Made by a program: the position numbers and the translations under genes | In this document: positions 39,001 through 48,886 of the stretch, one piece after another | How the letters are laid out: each line of letters opens with the position of its first letter | Numbering within the stretch: position 1 is the first letter of the stretch | From: Drosophila pseudoobscura | Taxonomy: Eukaryota; Arthropoda; Insecta; Diptera; Drosophilidae | Direction: 5' to 3' | NCBI RefSeq assembly: GCF_009870125.1 | Contig: NC_046680.1 | Coordinates: 4,898,001 to 4,962,000, forward strand | Length of the DNA stretch: 64,000 nucleotides | Notes under the pieces: generated by a model | What the model was told of the DNA's origin: nothing | Database searches by the model: none | The model's input: the letters and a program-made list of their open reading frames with translations, nothing else

Positions 39001-42000
39001 GAATGAGAAGCGGAATCCTGTACAAATTTAAATCTGAGCTCAATATTTTGCATGCCGTTGCAAACTTTAATCTTTCATTCATAAAAAAAGAGATTAACTT
39101 TAAAAAGTATTCAAAATCCAGACCCAAGCCCTCCCTTGGATCACGATGAAAGTGCTTAAAATTCACAGACCATAACTGACTTGCTAAACGGACGTTAAAA
39201 TGTGAACAAAGGTCCAACCCTGAGCCATCCAATCGAATGGCGTGGAAAGCATGAGGGAAATTATGAAGGAAAATTTATGAAAACGTTCAATGATCCCGAA
39301 AGGGAGGAAAAGGAAGCTCTCGCCTCGCACTTGGACTCAGTCAGGCGTGAATGAGTCGCAACGTGGGCCACAAACGTGTGTCACAGCCAACTGGCAATGA
39401 TTTTGGCAAAAAATAATGTGGCAAGTGGCGTAGAGAGGAGGCAAACTCCTTGACAGATTTTCCACACGAACAGCACCAGCAGCAGCATCCAGCGGAAGCT
39501 GAAATTTTGACAAGGATGTGACACTAAAGGTCGTCCTGGCAACAATGAAATAATTACAAGAAAAGCCATCTCAGCCCTCGACTCCATGAAATATATATAT
39601 TTTCTCTCAGAAAAAGGGACTACTCTTTCAGCCATTGAAGGTAGGTAGAACAGCAACAGCAACGGCAAAGCAAACAAAACGGAAAGCAAAATAAAAGAAA
39701 ATCCAAGGAGAAGGAAGGTAAAACCCGCTGGCTGTTAAGCGAAAAGTTTATGTACTGAAAAGGGCATGATAACGAGCGTCATTAATAATTTGAGTTGCCG
39801 TGGCCTGACGCTGCCAAGGGATGGGATGGGCTTTGGATCAGGAATCGGGATGGAGATGGGGGCGAACTGGTACTGCTACTGGTACCGGGTCTGAGCAGGA
39901 AATTGTCTGTCTGACTGTCCGTCTGATGGGGAAGTTTGTCGCTAAAAGTTGGATTAATACAGACACGAAATGGGTTAGCAAGGACACTTCAGTATCCCCC
40001 CGTCTCCGGGGTCAGCTACGGTTCAGCACGGTTCGGGTAGGTGCTACACGGTGGCACCGCCAGCAACAATTTGTCAATAGCATAATTGTCTGTCGCAGGA
40101 CTTGGGCTCCCCGGCGGCAAACAGGCAACAGCCAACAGCCAACAGCCAACAGGCAACAGGGATTAATTGGATTGATAAGATAAATGAGCAGCGATTGCTG
40201 CTATTTACATGACATTCACCGGGTTCGGCAGCTCACGATGATTCACGATGAAAAATGCCATTTTAAGTGCAGAGATTTTCTGGCCAAACTAATCAATGAC
40301 GGGGGCGCAGAGCGATGTAGCATTGGGCGCCCATCCTCCCTGAAAACTTTGCCACTTTGTCGCCACCGCTGAAACTACTTAAAGCTCTTTGTGGGGGCAA
40401 AGTTTTTTCCAGACTTTCTGCGGCTTGCCCAGAGCAAAGTGCAGAGACAAGTCTATTCCGACTCGAAATGCGTCATTAGCCAGGGATTGGTGGGAGCAGA
40501 GATGGCGGAGCACACGGCACTCTTTGCGGACAAATTAAAGTGCGCAGCAGCTCCCTCATTTGTATGCCACTTTCTTTTCGTGGGGGGCCCTGGCCGGGAC
40601 GATAAATTTTTTGGAGTTGGCAAACAATTAACGACGCATGCAGTGAAGCCACTTACATAACGGCCATGGAAATTATCAACCCTGTACAGTCAGCGCCCAA
40701 AGCTTTCGCCTGTCAATGCTTAATGGCTTGCAAAAGTAAATGCTGATTGCGGGGGCCAGGACGCGGAGCAGCGCCCGCACCGAGGTTTAATAGCCTGGAA
40801 AGTTAAGGAGCTACGCAGGAAGAGTGGAGACAGTCCTCGCTGATGCTGATGGGGCAACGGGAGCCTCTTGCGGCTGCCTCTGCGGTGGCGTCGGGTAATT
40901 TGCCTGCGCCAAAAAGCCGCCAAGAACGGGGGCGCAGTGGAGCAATCACGGGGCAGTGCCTGGAATGGGGGTGCAAATTGGCAAAGATTCTGAGTACTGG
41001 GGTCTGTCGCTTCTTGGGTCATGGGAGGAGGTCATATATCAATGCAGTTGGGCTAATTGCTCCGTGGGTGGAAATGAGAGGGCAAACGGCTTACAATAAA
41101 GTTAAGGAAGAAACAGAATCCGTTCAGGAATAATACAGAAACCGTACGACTTAAAGTCAGGATAATCCTCGAAATCGTACATTCTTTTAACAGACTTTCT
41201 GTATATTATTTGACATTAAACGACAACGCACTTTTATAATAACTGTCCAAGAGTTTAGATGGGGCTTCACTGCACAAATGTCCCCTCTTGGAGAACTCAA
41301 TTAGGATCTAGGGTATAAAAGCGTCACCAAACATCCCGGACGGTCGTACCCTTTCGCCCCGAAATGAGTTCATTATGCGAACGCGTTTAAATTTAACGAG
41401 TCTCGAGGTTCGGGGCTTGCCAGCAGTCATTAAAAGCGGAGCTTCCTGCTTGCAGCATTTTCCCAGCAGAAAAAGCAACAGCAGCAGCAGCAGCACAGTT
41501 TTCAAAAATCTTCCAGCGTCCTCGCTTTAAGTGCTTCCTTATCCACCGGGGAGCACTTGGGGTGGGGTGGTGTGGTGTTGGCTGCCACCGAGGCTGACAC
41601 GGGCACATGGCCGGCAGCTATTTTTGCATGATTTCCGGTTGGGAAACGAGGATGGCACGAGAATAAAGAGCAGCAAAACCGCAGAGCGAGCTGAAAGGAG
41701 CAGGCACTGGCCTGGCCAATGGAGCCGGCTCCTGTTTCTGTTCCTGTGCCGTGACCGTGTCCGTGTCCGTGTCCGTGCTTGGGGCACTTTTGGGGCTGGG
41801 TGGTGGCGGGGGCGCCGAGCTTAAGCGTTTTATTACCGTTATTTAGCATTTATAGACGCTTAAATATTTTCGCCCGAGCAGCAGCCAGACGCTGCAGATT
41901 TTTATCGCTCGAAGAACTTGAGCATATTTCTCTTATTTATACGATTCACCTCTCATCCCCACTCTCCCCCTCTGTCTCTGCCTCTGTTTCGTCCTTCCAG

Positions 42001-43780
42001 TGCGAGGAGTCCCTGTCGGGCGGTGACATCGTGGTCTTTGCCCAGCGTCTGGGGGCCCAATTGTGCTGGCATCCGGGCTGCTTTGTGTGCAGCGTATGCA
42101 AGGAGCTGCTGGTCGACTTGATATACTTCCAGCGCGACGGGAACCTCTACTGTGGCCGACACCACGCCGAGACCCAGAAGCCGCGCTGCTCGGCATGCGA
42201 TGAGGTGAGTGATCCACGTTCGTCCCTCCTTCTCATCCGCTCTGGCGGACAATTATCATAGTGTTGAAGATATCCCAGTATTTACTTATGCACCCAATTT
42301 TTCTCTGTCTCTTTCTCGTCGACAGATCATCTTCTCCGACGAGTGCACAGAGGCCGAGGGTCGCACCTGGCATATGAAGCACTTCGCCTGCCAGGAGTGC
42401 GAGCACCAGTTGGGCGGCCAGCGGTACATCATGCGGGAGGGCAAGCCCTACTGCCTCGGCTGCTTCGACACGATGTTCGCGGAATACTGCGACTACTGCG
42501 GGGAAGTGATCGGCGTCGATCAGGGCCAGATGAGCCACGACGGACAGCATTGGCATGCCACGGACCAGTGCTTCAGCTGCTGCACCTGCCGCTGCTCGTT
42601 GCTGGGACGCCCGTTCCTGCCGCGACGGGGTACCATCTACTGCTCGATCGCTTGCAGCAAGGGGGAGCCGCCGACGCCTTCGGACACGAGCTCTGGCCCT
42701 CAGCTGCGTCCCACCCATCGAGCCTCCACCTCCAGTCAAATCGCCCGCTCGCCCCGCCGCAGCGGGGACCGGGACAGGGAGAGGGAGTCCTCAAGAAAGA
42801 CCAACCATGGCCATGGACCGGTCAAGGGCACGGGCAGTGCCGGCGATCTGCTGGAGCGACAGGAACGCAAGCGCATGGAGGCAGCCGGCGTGGCCGATTT
42901 GCTGCTGGGCGGGGGGGTGCCAGGCATGCCACGCCCCGCCCATCCGCCACCCATCGACCTCACCGAGCTGGGTATCAGTCTGGACAACATCTGTGCGGGG
43001 GACAAGTCAATCTTCGGCGACAGCCAGCTGACCTCCTCCATGCCGGACATGCTGCTGTCGAAGGCGGAGGACTCGCACAGCTACCAGAGCATCGACAAGA
43101 TCAACCTGAACTCGCCAAGCAACTCGGACCTGACGCAGAGCACCCAGGAGCTGGCCAACGAGCTGGAGCTGGACAACGATCCGGTGCGGGAGCTGCCCCA
43201 CGATGGTTACGAGCAGCTCTTCGCCAATAATCGCAACACGAAAAAGGGCCACGAGCTGCAGGATATGCAGGGGGAGGAGGACGGAGAGCAGCTGGACAAC
43301 CGGCCACTGAAGGAGGTGCGATTCCACAGCGTCCAGGACACTATGTCGCGCTCCAAGAGCTACACGGATAACTCGAATGCCCGTCGCCGGCGCCGACGTC
43401 GTAACCAGTCTCGCAGCTCCTCGGAGATGCAGATCAACCAAACGAATCTCCGACTGCACAACGCCCAGACGCAGGCCGCTGTCACCGGCACCGGCACCGG
43501 CGCCCACAATCTTCTAAACAATCTGGATAACTGCGATGTGGCCAGCATCTGCTCGACCTGCTCGTCTAGCTCTTCCAGCGACATGGACGACTACGTCTAC
43601 CGGCTGCCCGCCCGCAAGCACTACGGCGGCGTCCGCGTGGCCTACGTGCCCAACGATGCCCTCGCCTACGAGCGCAAGAAGAAGCTGGCCCAGGACCCAT
43701 CGTTGGCTGCGGCCGCATCAGCCGCTGTCCCCGGAGTGCCGGGAGTCATGAACGAGAGCAAGAACTGCACAATATCATGA
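23323..43780 (+). CDS. pk: Prickle, spiny-legs-type long isoform (PET + 3 LIM), six coding exons, 1195 aa
   Basis: Prickle is a cytoplasmic core planar-cell-polarity protein that acts with Van Gogh/Strabismus at the plasma membrane opposite Frizzled-Dishevelled; the long Spiny-legs form has its own N-terminus reported to bind Dachsous and Dachs. Exons: 23323-24437, 35420-35990, 36715-36828, 37468-37596, 42001-42204 and 42326-43780; all junctions have GT/AG ends and keep frame. Residues 1-371 are Ser/Arg-rich with an acidic patch and a conserved-looking [10 protein letters not shown] segment. PET spans about 540-643, LIM1 641-700, LIM2 705-765 and LIM3 770-825. An arginine run (about 1063-1070) follows. 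The C-terminus CTIS fits a farnesylation CAAX box like that of vertebrate Prickle. The length is close to the ~1206 aa I remember for D. melanogaster Sple. Shorter isoforms should join exon 2 from other 5' exons, which I could not locate. Confidence 0.93.
24438..35419. other. Large intron (11 kb) of prickle
   Basis: No nested gene is supported on either strand. A G14 run sits 52 bp after the donor (24490-24503). CAG-rich (28360-28380), GGCACTGGGACT-type (28385-28410) and AAAGAAAG (30890-30905) simple sequences occur. Alternative first exons of the shorter Prickle isoforms may lie here or upstream, but I could not pick one out by frame and splice signals. Confidence 0.5.
24490..24503. repeat. 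G14 homopolymer in pk intron 1
   Basis: Fourteen consecutive G residues just inside the intron. The length could be inaccurate for technical reasons. Confidence 0.85.
35420..35990 (+). CDS. pk: pk coding exon 2 (first common exon, start of PET)
   Basis: The acceptor is TCTTTGCAG|C; the first base completes codon 372 (AT|C, Ile), and the exon ends at donor CAG|GTAAGG in phase 0. It encodes a Gln/Ser/Gly/His-rich linker and, in its last ~20 residues, the conserved EEYTWVPPG motif that starts the PET domain. The open frame running past the donor into a CATCAT tract is intron sequence. Confidence 0.92.
36043..36077 (+). repeat. (CAT)n microsatellite in pk intron 2
   Basis: A pure CAT/ATC trinucleotide array shortly after the exon 2 donor. 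It would read as poly-His in one frame, but it lies beyond a good donor and is not expected in the protein. Confidence 0.8.
36715..36828 (+). CDS. pk: pk coding exon 3 (PET domain)
   Basis: 38 codons between CCGCAG|GTCCGC and GAA|GTGAGT, phase 0 at both ends. It encodes the middle of PET, including [17 protein letters not shown] and the [11 protein letters not shown] segment typical of Prickle and Testin families. Confidence 0.93.
36829..37467. other. pk intron 3 (639 bp)
   Basis: AT-rich with TTTTAGTTTTAGTTAG-like repeats around 37122-37145. Nothing else is seen. Confidence 0.7.
37468..37596 (+). CDS. pk: pk coding exon 4 (end of PET, first LIM cysteine)
   Basis: 43 codons from TTGCAG|GTGCGC to GGG|GTAAGT, phase 0. 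It encodes [11 protein letters not shown] and the helical end of PET. Its last residues (PCKG) supply the first zinc-binding cysteine of LIM1; the partner cysteine is the first codon of the next exon. Confidence 0.93.
37597..42000. other. pk intron 4 (4.4 kb)
   Basis: No nested gene is supported. It holds CCCCCA/CCCCAT-rich sequence just after the donor (37630-37670), a GTGTGGT repeat (38780-38838), an AACAGCC repeat (about 40120-40160) and TGTCCG repeats (41750-41778). Confidence 0.5.
38780..38838. repeat. GTGTGGTGT-type simple repeat
   Basis: Diverged tandem units of TGTGGTG/TATGGTG in intron 4. No function is evident. Confidence 0.6.
42001..42204 (+). CDS. pk: pk coding exon 5 (LIM1)
   Basis: 68 codons from TTCCAG|TGCGAG to GAG|GTGAGT, phase 0. 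It encodes LIM1 with the [11 protein letters not shown] zinc motif and the YCGRHHAE second-finger end. It ends with the first CxxC of LIM2 (CSACDE). Confidence 0.94.
42326..43780 (+). CDS. pk: pk coding exon 6 (LIM2, LIM3, C-terminal tail, CAAX)
   Basis: The acceptor is GACAG|ATCATC, phase 0, with 484 codons plus TGA. It encodes the rest of LIM2 ([11 protein letters not shown]), LIM3 ([19 protein letters not shown]) and a long disordered tail with an acidic/polar region, an Arg-rich run at about 43378-43405, a [11 protein letters not shown] patch and the terminal CTIS. The stop at 43778-43780 is TGA followed by C, a leaky context; see the readthrough entry. Confidence 0.94.
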   Translation: MIFSDECTEAEGRTWHMKHFACQECEHQLGGQRYIMREGKPYCLGCFDTMFAEYCDYCGEVIGVDQGQMSHDGQHWHATDQCFSCCTCRCSLLGRPFLPRRGTIYCSIACSKGEPPTPSDTSSGPQLRPTHRASTSSQIARSPRRSGDRDRERESSRKTNHGHGPVKGTGSAGDLLERQERKRMEAAGVADLLLGGGVPGMPRPAHPPPIDLTELGISLDNICAGDKSIFGDSQLTSSMPDMLLSKAEDSHSYQSIDKINLNSPSNSDLTQSTQELANELELDNDPVRELPHDGYEQLFANNRNTKKGHELQDMQGEEDGEQLDNRPLKEVRFHSVQDTMSRSKSYTDNSNARRRRRRRNQSRSSSEMQINQTNLRLHNAQTQAAVTGTGTGAHNLLNNLDNCDVASICSTCSSSSSSDMDDYVYRLPARKHYGGVRVAYVPNDALAYERKKKLAQDPSLAAAASAAVPGVPGVMNESKNCTIS

Positions 43781-43972
43781 CCACCTCCCATTCTGCCTCC
43801 GCCGCCCTTCAACCTGAGCAGCTACTACATCCTGGACACCATCCTGGAGGAGCAGCAGAGCCTGATGCTGCCGGAGAAGAAGCCCGGCTGCCTCCGTCGG
43901 GTATGGAACTTCTTTGGCCTGGGCAAGCCGCGTCTCCAGCACACCGGCAACGGACGGCTGTACAGCGTTTAG
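43781..43972 (+). CDS. pk: In-frame readthrough extension of prickle (63 codons)
   Basis: The frame of the last pk exon stays open past TGA 43778-43780 to TAG 43970-43972, giving 63 codons. The content is protein-like: a proline-rich start (PPPILPPPPF), a predicted amphipathic segment (SSYYILDTILEE), a basic-aromatic patch (CLRRVWNFFGLGKP) and the end LYSV. Third positions are mostly G or C, as in the pk exons and unlike the AT-rich 3'UTR that follows immediately after the TAG. TGA-C is the favoured readthrough context in Drosophila, where readthrough is common. Readthrough would bury the CTIS prenylation motif. Alternatives are a recent nonsense change that truncated the protein, or an unrecognised splice that removes the TGA. 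Confidence 0.75.
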   Translation, partial: PPPILPPPPFNLSSYYILDTILEEQQSLMLPEKKPGCLRRVWNFFGLGKPRLQHTGNGRLYSV

Positions 43973-43994
43973 GTGGGATTGGATTGGATTGGAC

Positions 43995-44002
43995 TGTAAA
44001 TA
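43995..44002 (+). promoter_or_regulatory. Pumilio-type element in the pk 3'UTR
   Basis: TGTAAATA matches the Pumilio recognition consensus UGUANAUA and lies 23 nt after the distal stop. A single 8-mer is weak evidence; function is inference. Confidence 0.35.
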
Positions 44003-44220
44003 ACATATCGAAATGTATTATACACCGAAACAGACGACATATGAGATCATCGAAGTAGGGTGAAACCTTGTACAAAGCTAAAACTATATCATATTTGCAT
44101 TTACATATACATATTATACCTACACATAGGCATTATCATAACTAATTAGGTATTCTAGTGTTAGATCTAAGAAGATCGAAGCGGATCCGTAGGAGACCAC
44201 AAGCAGCGCAATCAACGAAC

Positions 44221-44226
44221 AATAAA
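44221..44226 (+). terminator. Proximal poly(A) signal of prickle
   Basis: AATAAA, about 250 nt after the distal stop codon and 440 nt after the first stop. Confidence 0.45.
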
Positions 44227-44697
44227 TTCCAACGAATCCCCTTCAACGGCCAACAAAAGAATCTCCGAGAGAGTGAAAGTCTTTTTTGTGCAATAATTTA
44301 AAATGGAATGGCAAAAGCAGAACTCGAAAAGCAAAACCGAAACCCCAAATCTTCCAAAACCCGATCAAAACAAATCGATAAAATAACCAAATTGTACAAC
44401 GTTTGCAGTTTCTATTTTTTTACGACTTTTTTGTCCAACCCAAATATGACGAAGATTCTTTTGTTTGAATGCCAAATTGTTTTATGTAATTTGCCTGCTT
44501 TCACCCGCAGCGTGAAAGGGAAGCGAAACTGTTATGTAAAAGGAATGTGTCCAGAATACTTAATCGTCTTAAAGAAAGTTTTGTAAGATCAAAAAATACA
44601 TATGATAAGGAGTATGAATTGTATCGGTTATTCGTCTAAGCTATGCTACATCATTCAAATGAAATTCAACAAATGTGTGTATGGAAACATAATCAAA

Positions 44698-44703
44698 AAT
44701 AAA
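44698..44703 (+). terminator. Distal poly(A) signal of prickle
   Basis: AATAAA followed within 20 nt by a GT-rich stretch (TGTCTGTGTATTTT), the usual arrangement for cleavage. It lies about 40 bp from the oppositely oriented P450 signal. Confidence 0.6.
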
Positions 44704-44739
44704 ATATATGTCTGTGTATTTTATCCTAAACCAACTGTG

Positions 44740-44745
44740 TTTATT
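44740..44745 (-). terminator. Poly(A) signal of the P450 gene
   Basis: The minus strand reads AATAAA five bases past the P450 stop codon, so the 3'UTR would be very short. Cleavage would fall in the same interval where prickle transcripts are expected to end. Confidence 0.6.
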
Positions 44746-44749
44746 TCCC

Positions 44750-46461
44750 CTATTTGCGTGGCATCAGGCGCATCCAGTAGCCAGCTTTGGGGGCAAGGTT
44801 GAATCCGCGTGCCTCCTCCCACAGATCCTTGACAGTCTTGGGAGATCTCTCGATCTTGTACCTGATCAGGAGGTTGTACAACATTCCCTTGACCTGCATC
44901 AGAGCATATCGATTGCCTGGGGATAGAAATGATAATGGTAATGGTTAAACTAACAAAATATTTCCTTCGGAGAAGCAGACTCACCTATGCAGTTTCGGGG
45001 ACCTACTCCAAACGGCAAATATGTGTAAGGCACTATTTCATTTTTCCGCTCATCGCTGAAGCGCTCTGGATCAAATTTTTGGGGCTCGGGGAAGTACTTA
45101 TCATCCCAGTGCAGGCCGGCAATCGGAATATTGACGCGATCACCCACCTTGAAATCGAATAGCTTGGTGCCATCGTCGTCGGTTAGGGTGTAATCCTTGG
45201 AGCAGATGCGATCGGTAACGGGAGCAAGGGTCCACTTGCGTAGCGATTCAGAGATGACCATGTCCATATACTTCATCTTCTGCACTGCATCGTACGTGAG
45301 GGAGCTGCCTTTAAGCGACTCCTGGACCTCCTTGGCCTCCTCGTAGAGCCGCTGCTGGATGTCGGGGTTCTCGAGCAGTTCCAGGGATGTGGTGCATATC
45401 AGGTTGGCATTGTTCTCGAAGGCAGCGAAGAAGAATATGAAGCACTGGGCCACGATCTCGTCATCCGTCCAGTTGTCTTCGGACTCCGTCTTGGACTCCA
45501 TCAGCAGCTGGATCATGTCGGGTCGGTTGATGTTGTGCTCTTCACGATATTTCATCGCATCCACCACCAGCCGTACAAAGTATTCTACTTTCTGGCCATT
45601 AAAGATCTTCATATTAAAGAACTGACACAGAAAAAAATATCTATCAATTTCCATACAGTATGAACCATTTTATAAATAACTCACAAGGAACACCTTCGGA
45701 ATGAGGGTGGCGAGCAGGAACTTGAACAGCTGCGATCCTCTGGAGAAAGTGAGAGACTGACCGATCTGGTAGAACTCATTATCAGGGCTCTCAAAAGAGT
45801 TCACCTTCAGCCCGAAGGCGGTGGTGGCTATGAGATCATTCGATAGCTTGTTGCAAAGCACTTTCATGTCCACCTCGAGGCCCTCCCCAGATTTGGAACC
45901 ATCCGATAGTCGGGACAAGTGTTCGAGACACTCCCCAAAACTGTCGTTCATCAGGGCGAACATGCTGCGCATCTTGGCTGCCGTAAAGACCGGCGTCAGG
46001 GTGTTTCTCATGTGCTTCCACCGCTGATCTCTCATCACGCTCAGCATGTCGTTGAGGAGACGCTCGTTGCTCTCTAAAAAGAGCTGATGGTTCGGAAAGT
46101 GATCAAAGTCCTTGATGCAGATCTTCTTGATTATTTCGGGATCGTTTAGCTGGATCATAGGCGTACGCAAATTGAAAAATCCAACAACTTTGCTGAAAAG
46201 TTTTAGAACGTTCTTATCCGTATCTGGATCGCCTGATTATAGATAGATCACTTACTGGCCCCGAGTACGATTGTAGAACGCGCTGAGGACCTTGTGAAAC
46301 GAGGTTAGGCCCAACATCGATGTACCAATATTGCCAAAAAACGGCTTGGGCTCCTCAAAGTACACTCCTCGCTCATCGAATGCGCGGTGCGTCGCTGTGG
46401 ACCACTTGTATATCATAAAGCCAAGGACCAGAATGGCCAGACATATTTCCAAGCAAACCAT
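44750..46461 (-). CDS. Cytochrome P450, CYP9 family (Cyp9b-type), four exons, 505 aa
   Basis: A microsomal haem mono-oxygenase; CYP9 enzymes belong to the insect CYP3 clan, many of which handle xenobiotics, but the substrate here is unknown. Exons: 46256-46461, 45685-46192, 44985-45621 and 44750-44916; introns are 63, 63 and 68 nt with GT/AG ends. An N-terminal membrane anchor (about residues 2-18) is followed by the proline hinge PKPFFGNIG. The ExxR motif is ESLR (363-366), PERF is intact (423-426) and the haem loop is FGVGPRNCIG with the ligand Cys at about 449. In helix I the usual AGxET is AAFENNAN (304-311), so the acid-alcohol pair is altered; I believe CYP9B relatives share this. The gene is convergent with prickle and has a decayed duplicate upstream. 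D. melanogaster Cyp9b1/Cyp9b2 are the likely relatives. Confidence 0.92.
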
Positions 46462-46495
46462 AGCAAGGTTTCTTCACTTGATTTTTTTGTATCAA

Positions 46496-46531
46496 ACTGA
46501 GTTTCGCAATTGCGCGACGCGACAATTTATA
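46496..46531 (-). promoter_or_regulatory. TATA + Inr core promoter of the P450 gene
   Basis: On the minus strand TATAAA spans 46531 to 46526 and TCAGTT spans 46500 to 46495, placing A+1 at 46498. The TATA start is 33 bp upstream of +1, the normal spacing. The leader would be 37 nt before the ATG at 46461. A TATA/Inr promoter suits an inducible gene. Confidence 0.75.
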
Positions 46532-47852
46532 CCCGCCGTAATATACATATATGTATGTATGTTTACTCGTAACTAGTATACCCGTATGTGTTCTGTTCTC
46601 CACAAGTATTACTCACAAAGGCTCTCATACTCTCTGATTGTTGCTGTTTCTGTAGGGGATCTAAATATGTGTTGATAGATAACTCTCACTCTCTGTTGTC
46701 AATATTTTTTCGTAGCGGAATCGGAGAGAACAACACCCTTACCCTTGCAAACTGTATTTTAACTTTGATCAGCAGGGGTTCCTCTATTGTAGGATATCAC
46801 AGAATACATCGTCACTGTATCTTATAGCACATGTACATATGCTGTATTGCTTATTAAAACCATTATCATTTAATTATTATAATCCAATATCAAAATGGGA
46901 TCATAACATTGTATGTTTCGATTCAACATTGAGGGTATTCAACGCGTCAACCTCCGAAGCACTTTTTCTGAATTTGTTTAGAATTTCGCAACTAATAAAC
47001 AGGTTTCTCAGCATTGAGCAAAGCTCTTAGCTCAGAGAATGTTCTGATAAGAAAGCTTCGAACTGGCTCTCACTCTCTACTTCCCTCCTCTCTCTAAGTG
47101 TTTGTCAATATCTTAACGCTTGCTTATCAATTACCTATCATTTGCCTAGAAACATAATCTTATCTTGAGCACCAAACAAGTATTTATTCATAATCGAACA
47201 AAGTTTGATCACTGAAAGCTGAGTTCAATCCACTCAACACTTTTCGTTTCAGTTGGGAAATGAGTGTTATCTACCGAAATTAAATGATTCATTGATAGTA
47301 GAAGACCATTTAGTCGCTAAGGGAAACTATAGAAAAAGAGTACACCCAGATACTTATCGGATCAATCTATTAAGAACTGTTCTCATTATAAAATGTTTTG
47401 ATACTTTTAAAATCAAATTGAATAAACACTTATTCCCCACTCTACATACATATCTAATAGCACTATGTATAGCTAAATATACAATAAGCTAATGTTTTGG
47501 CTACCCAAGCAAAGATAAATCGATTTATGATTTATGATACGTTCAGGTAGTAAAATCCACTATTGCTATCAGTTGCTTGCATATCATTCCAATATTTTAT
47601 TTCCAATCAAGCTGATGCAATGGGATATTTGAAGAGATTAGAGTAGCCAAGTCCTGATAACAAATTAATTTAGTCATAGTTGTAAGTTTCTAATGCTTAT
47701 CAGTATTAATCAAATAAACCCCTCTTCTGAAGCAACAAAATTTAGTACGTGATATTTATTTATTTATTTATTTAATTAACAATTATCTGCCAAGATACTA
47801 AATGATGAAGTTCTAAAATCTTGATGTATAGTTTAGGCGATAAGATATGAAA
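46532..47852. repeat. P450 5' flank, unit 1 of a tandem segmental duplication
   Basis: Mostly AT-rich non-coding DNA. From about 47200 to 47720 it aligns in the same orientation with 48960-49430: for example TAATGTTTTGG(C/G)(T/C)ACCCAA(G/A)CAAAGA(T/G)AAATCGATTTATGATT at 47485 and 49175, AATCAAGCTGATGCAATG at 47606 and 49277, and ATCAGTATTAAT near both ends. The region probably also holds regulatory sequence of the P450 gene. Confidence 0.6.
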
Positions 47853-48878
47853 CGAGGGGGAACGTTGTGAGTTGCTGCGGACACCGCAACTCTACGGTTA
47901 TACCCGATACTAAGTCAGTATGGCTCTCCTCCGGCAGACGCCGCTAATATTAAAAGACACGACAAACAGTGCGTGCGAGAGAGACAGAAAATCAGTCTGA
48001 GCGTGACGTCGGGCGCTGCGTAGGCAGTGCAAATTGATTTCTTGCTTTTGGCTACAAAAATGATCTGATCTGATTCAGATTCAGCAATCTGATAGATATT
48101 ATCATTGTCTATGATTCTGCGTTTTTAGTTTTCTTGTATCCTCAATATTATGGATGCAACAGTTTTTCGTCCTTTGTGGGGGCGGAAAGGGGTGGGGCGA
48201 AATTTTGAGATATACGTTTTATAGTGAGATCTAACAGGAGTGCGGATACTAAATTTGGTTACTCTAGCGTTAATAGTCTCTGAGATTTGTGGATATCCCC
48301 AGATTTTCGTCGTTTGCGGGGCGGAAGGGGGTGGCGAAATTTTGAAATAAACTCGTCTAAGTCCGATATCTTAGAAGTGTGGATACCAAATTTGGTTGCT
48401 CTAGCTTTTATACTCTCTGAGATCTAGGCGCTAATGTTTTACTCTAAGCAAAGGCGCCTATGCTACGTGTGTGTTAGAGAGAGACAGGGCGAGAAAAAAT
48501 GAAATTGTTTTCTTGATGCTGGCTATAATAATAATACGATCCAATTCAGATTCTGCAGTCTAAAAGAAATGGTCATTCTCTACGATTCTGCGTTTTTGGT
48601 TTTCTCGTATCTTTAAAATTGTGGATGCCACAGATTTTCGTTCTTTGTGGGGTCACAATCATAGATAATGACCATATCTATCAGATTGCTAAATCTGGAT
48701 CAGATCAGATCATTTTTAAAGCCAAAGGGAACAAATCAATTTTTTGTCTCTCTCGCACGCACTCTTTGTCGTGTCGCTTAATATTAACGGCGTCTGCCGG
48801 AGGAGAGCCATACTGACTAAGTATCGGGTATAACCGTAGAGTTGCGGTCTCCGCATCAACTCACAACGTTCCCCCTCG
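47853..48878 (-). mobile_element. Interspersed repeat copy C, fold-back form with long inverted ends
   Basis: The body matches copy B in the same orientation, but instead of the hairpin end it switches near 48650 to the opposite orientation and repeats the CGAGGGGGAACG end. The outermost 22 bp are perfect inverted repeats, and the homology continues for about 130 bp with few differences (47853-47985 against 48742-48878). It is thus a composite of two oppositely oriented fragments of the same family. It has no coding capacity. It sits eight bases from the 3' end of the P450 relic. Confidence 0.75.
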
Positions 48879-48886
48879 CGTTTTCT

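Larger units (their letters stand above)
43973..44720 (+). other. pk: prickle 3' untranslated region
   Basis: AT-rich non-coding sequence after the second stop, running to the distal poly(A) signal at 44698. A proximal AATAAA lies at 44221, so two 3'UTR lengths are possible. The end is predicted from signals only. Confidence 0.6.

Noticed and set aside
43007..43507. 166-codon antisense open frame opposite the pk last exon
   Set aside because: It is a shadow of GC-rich pk coding sequence; the sense strand carries a clearly conserved protein.
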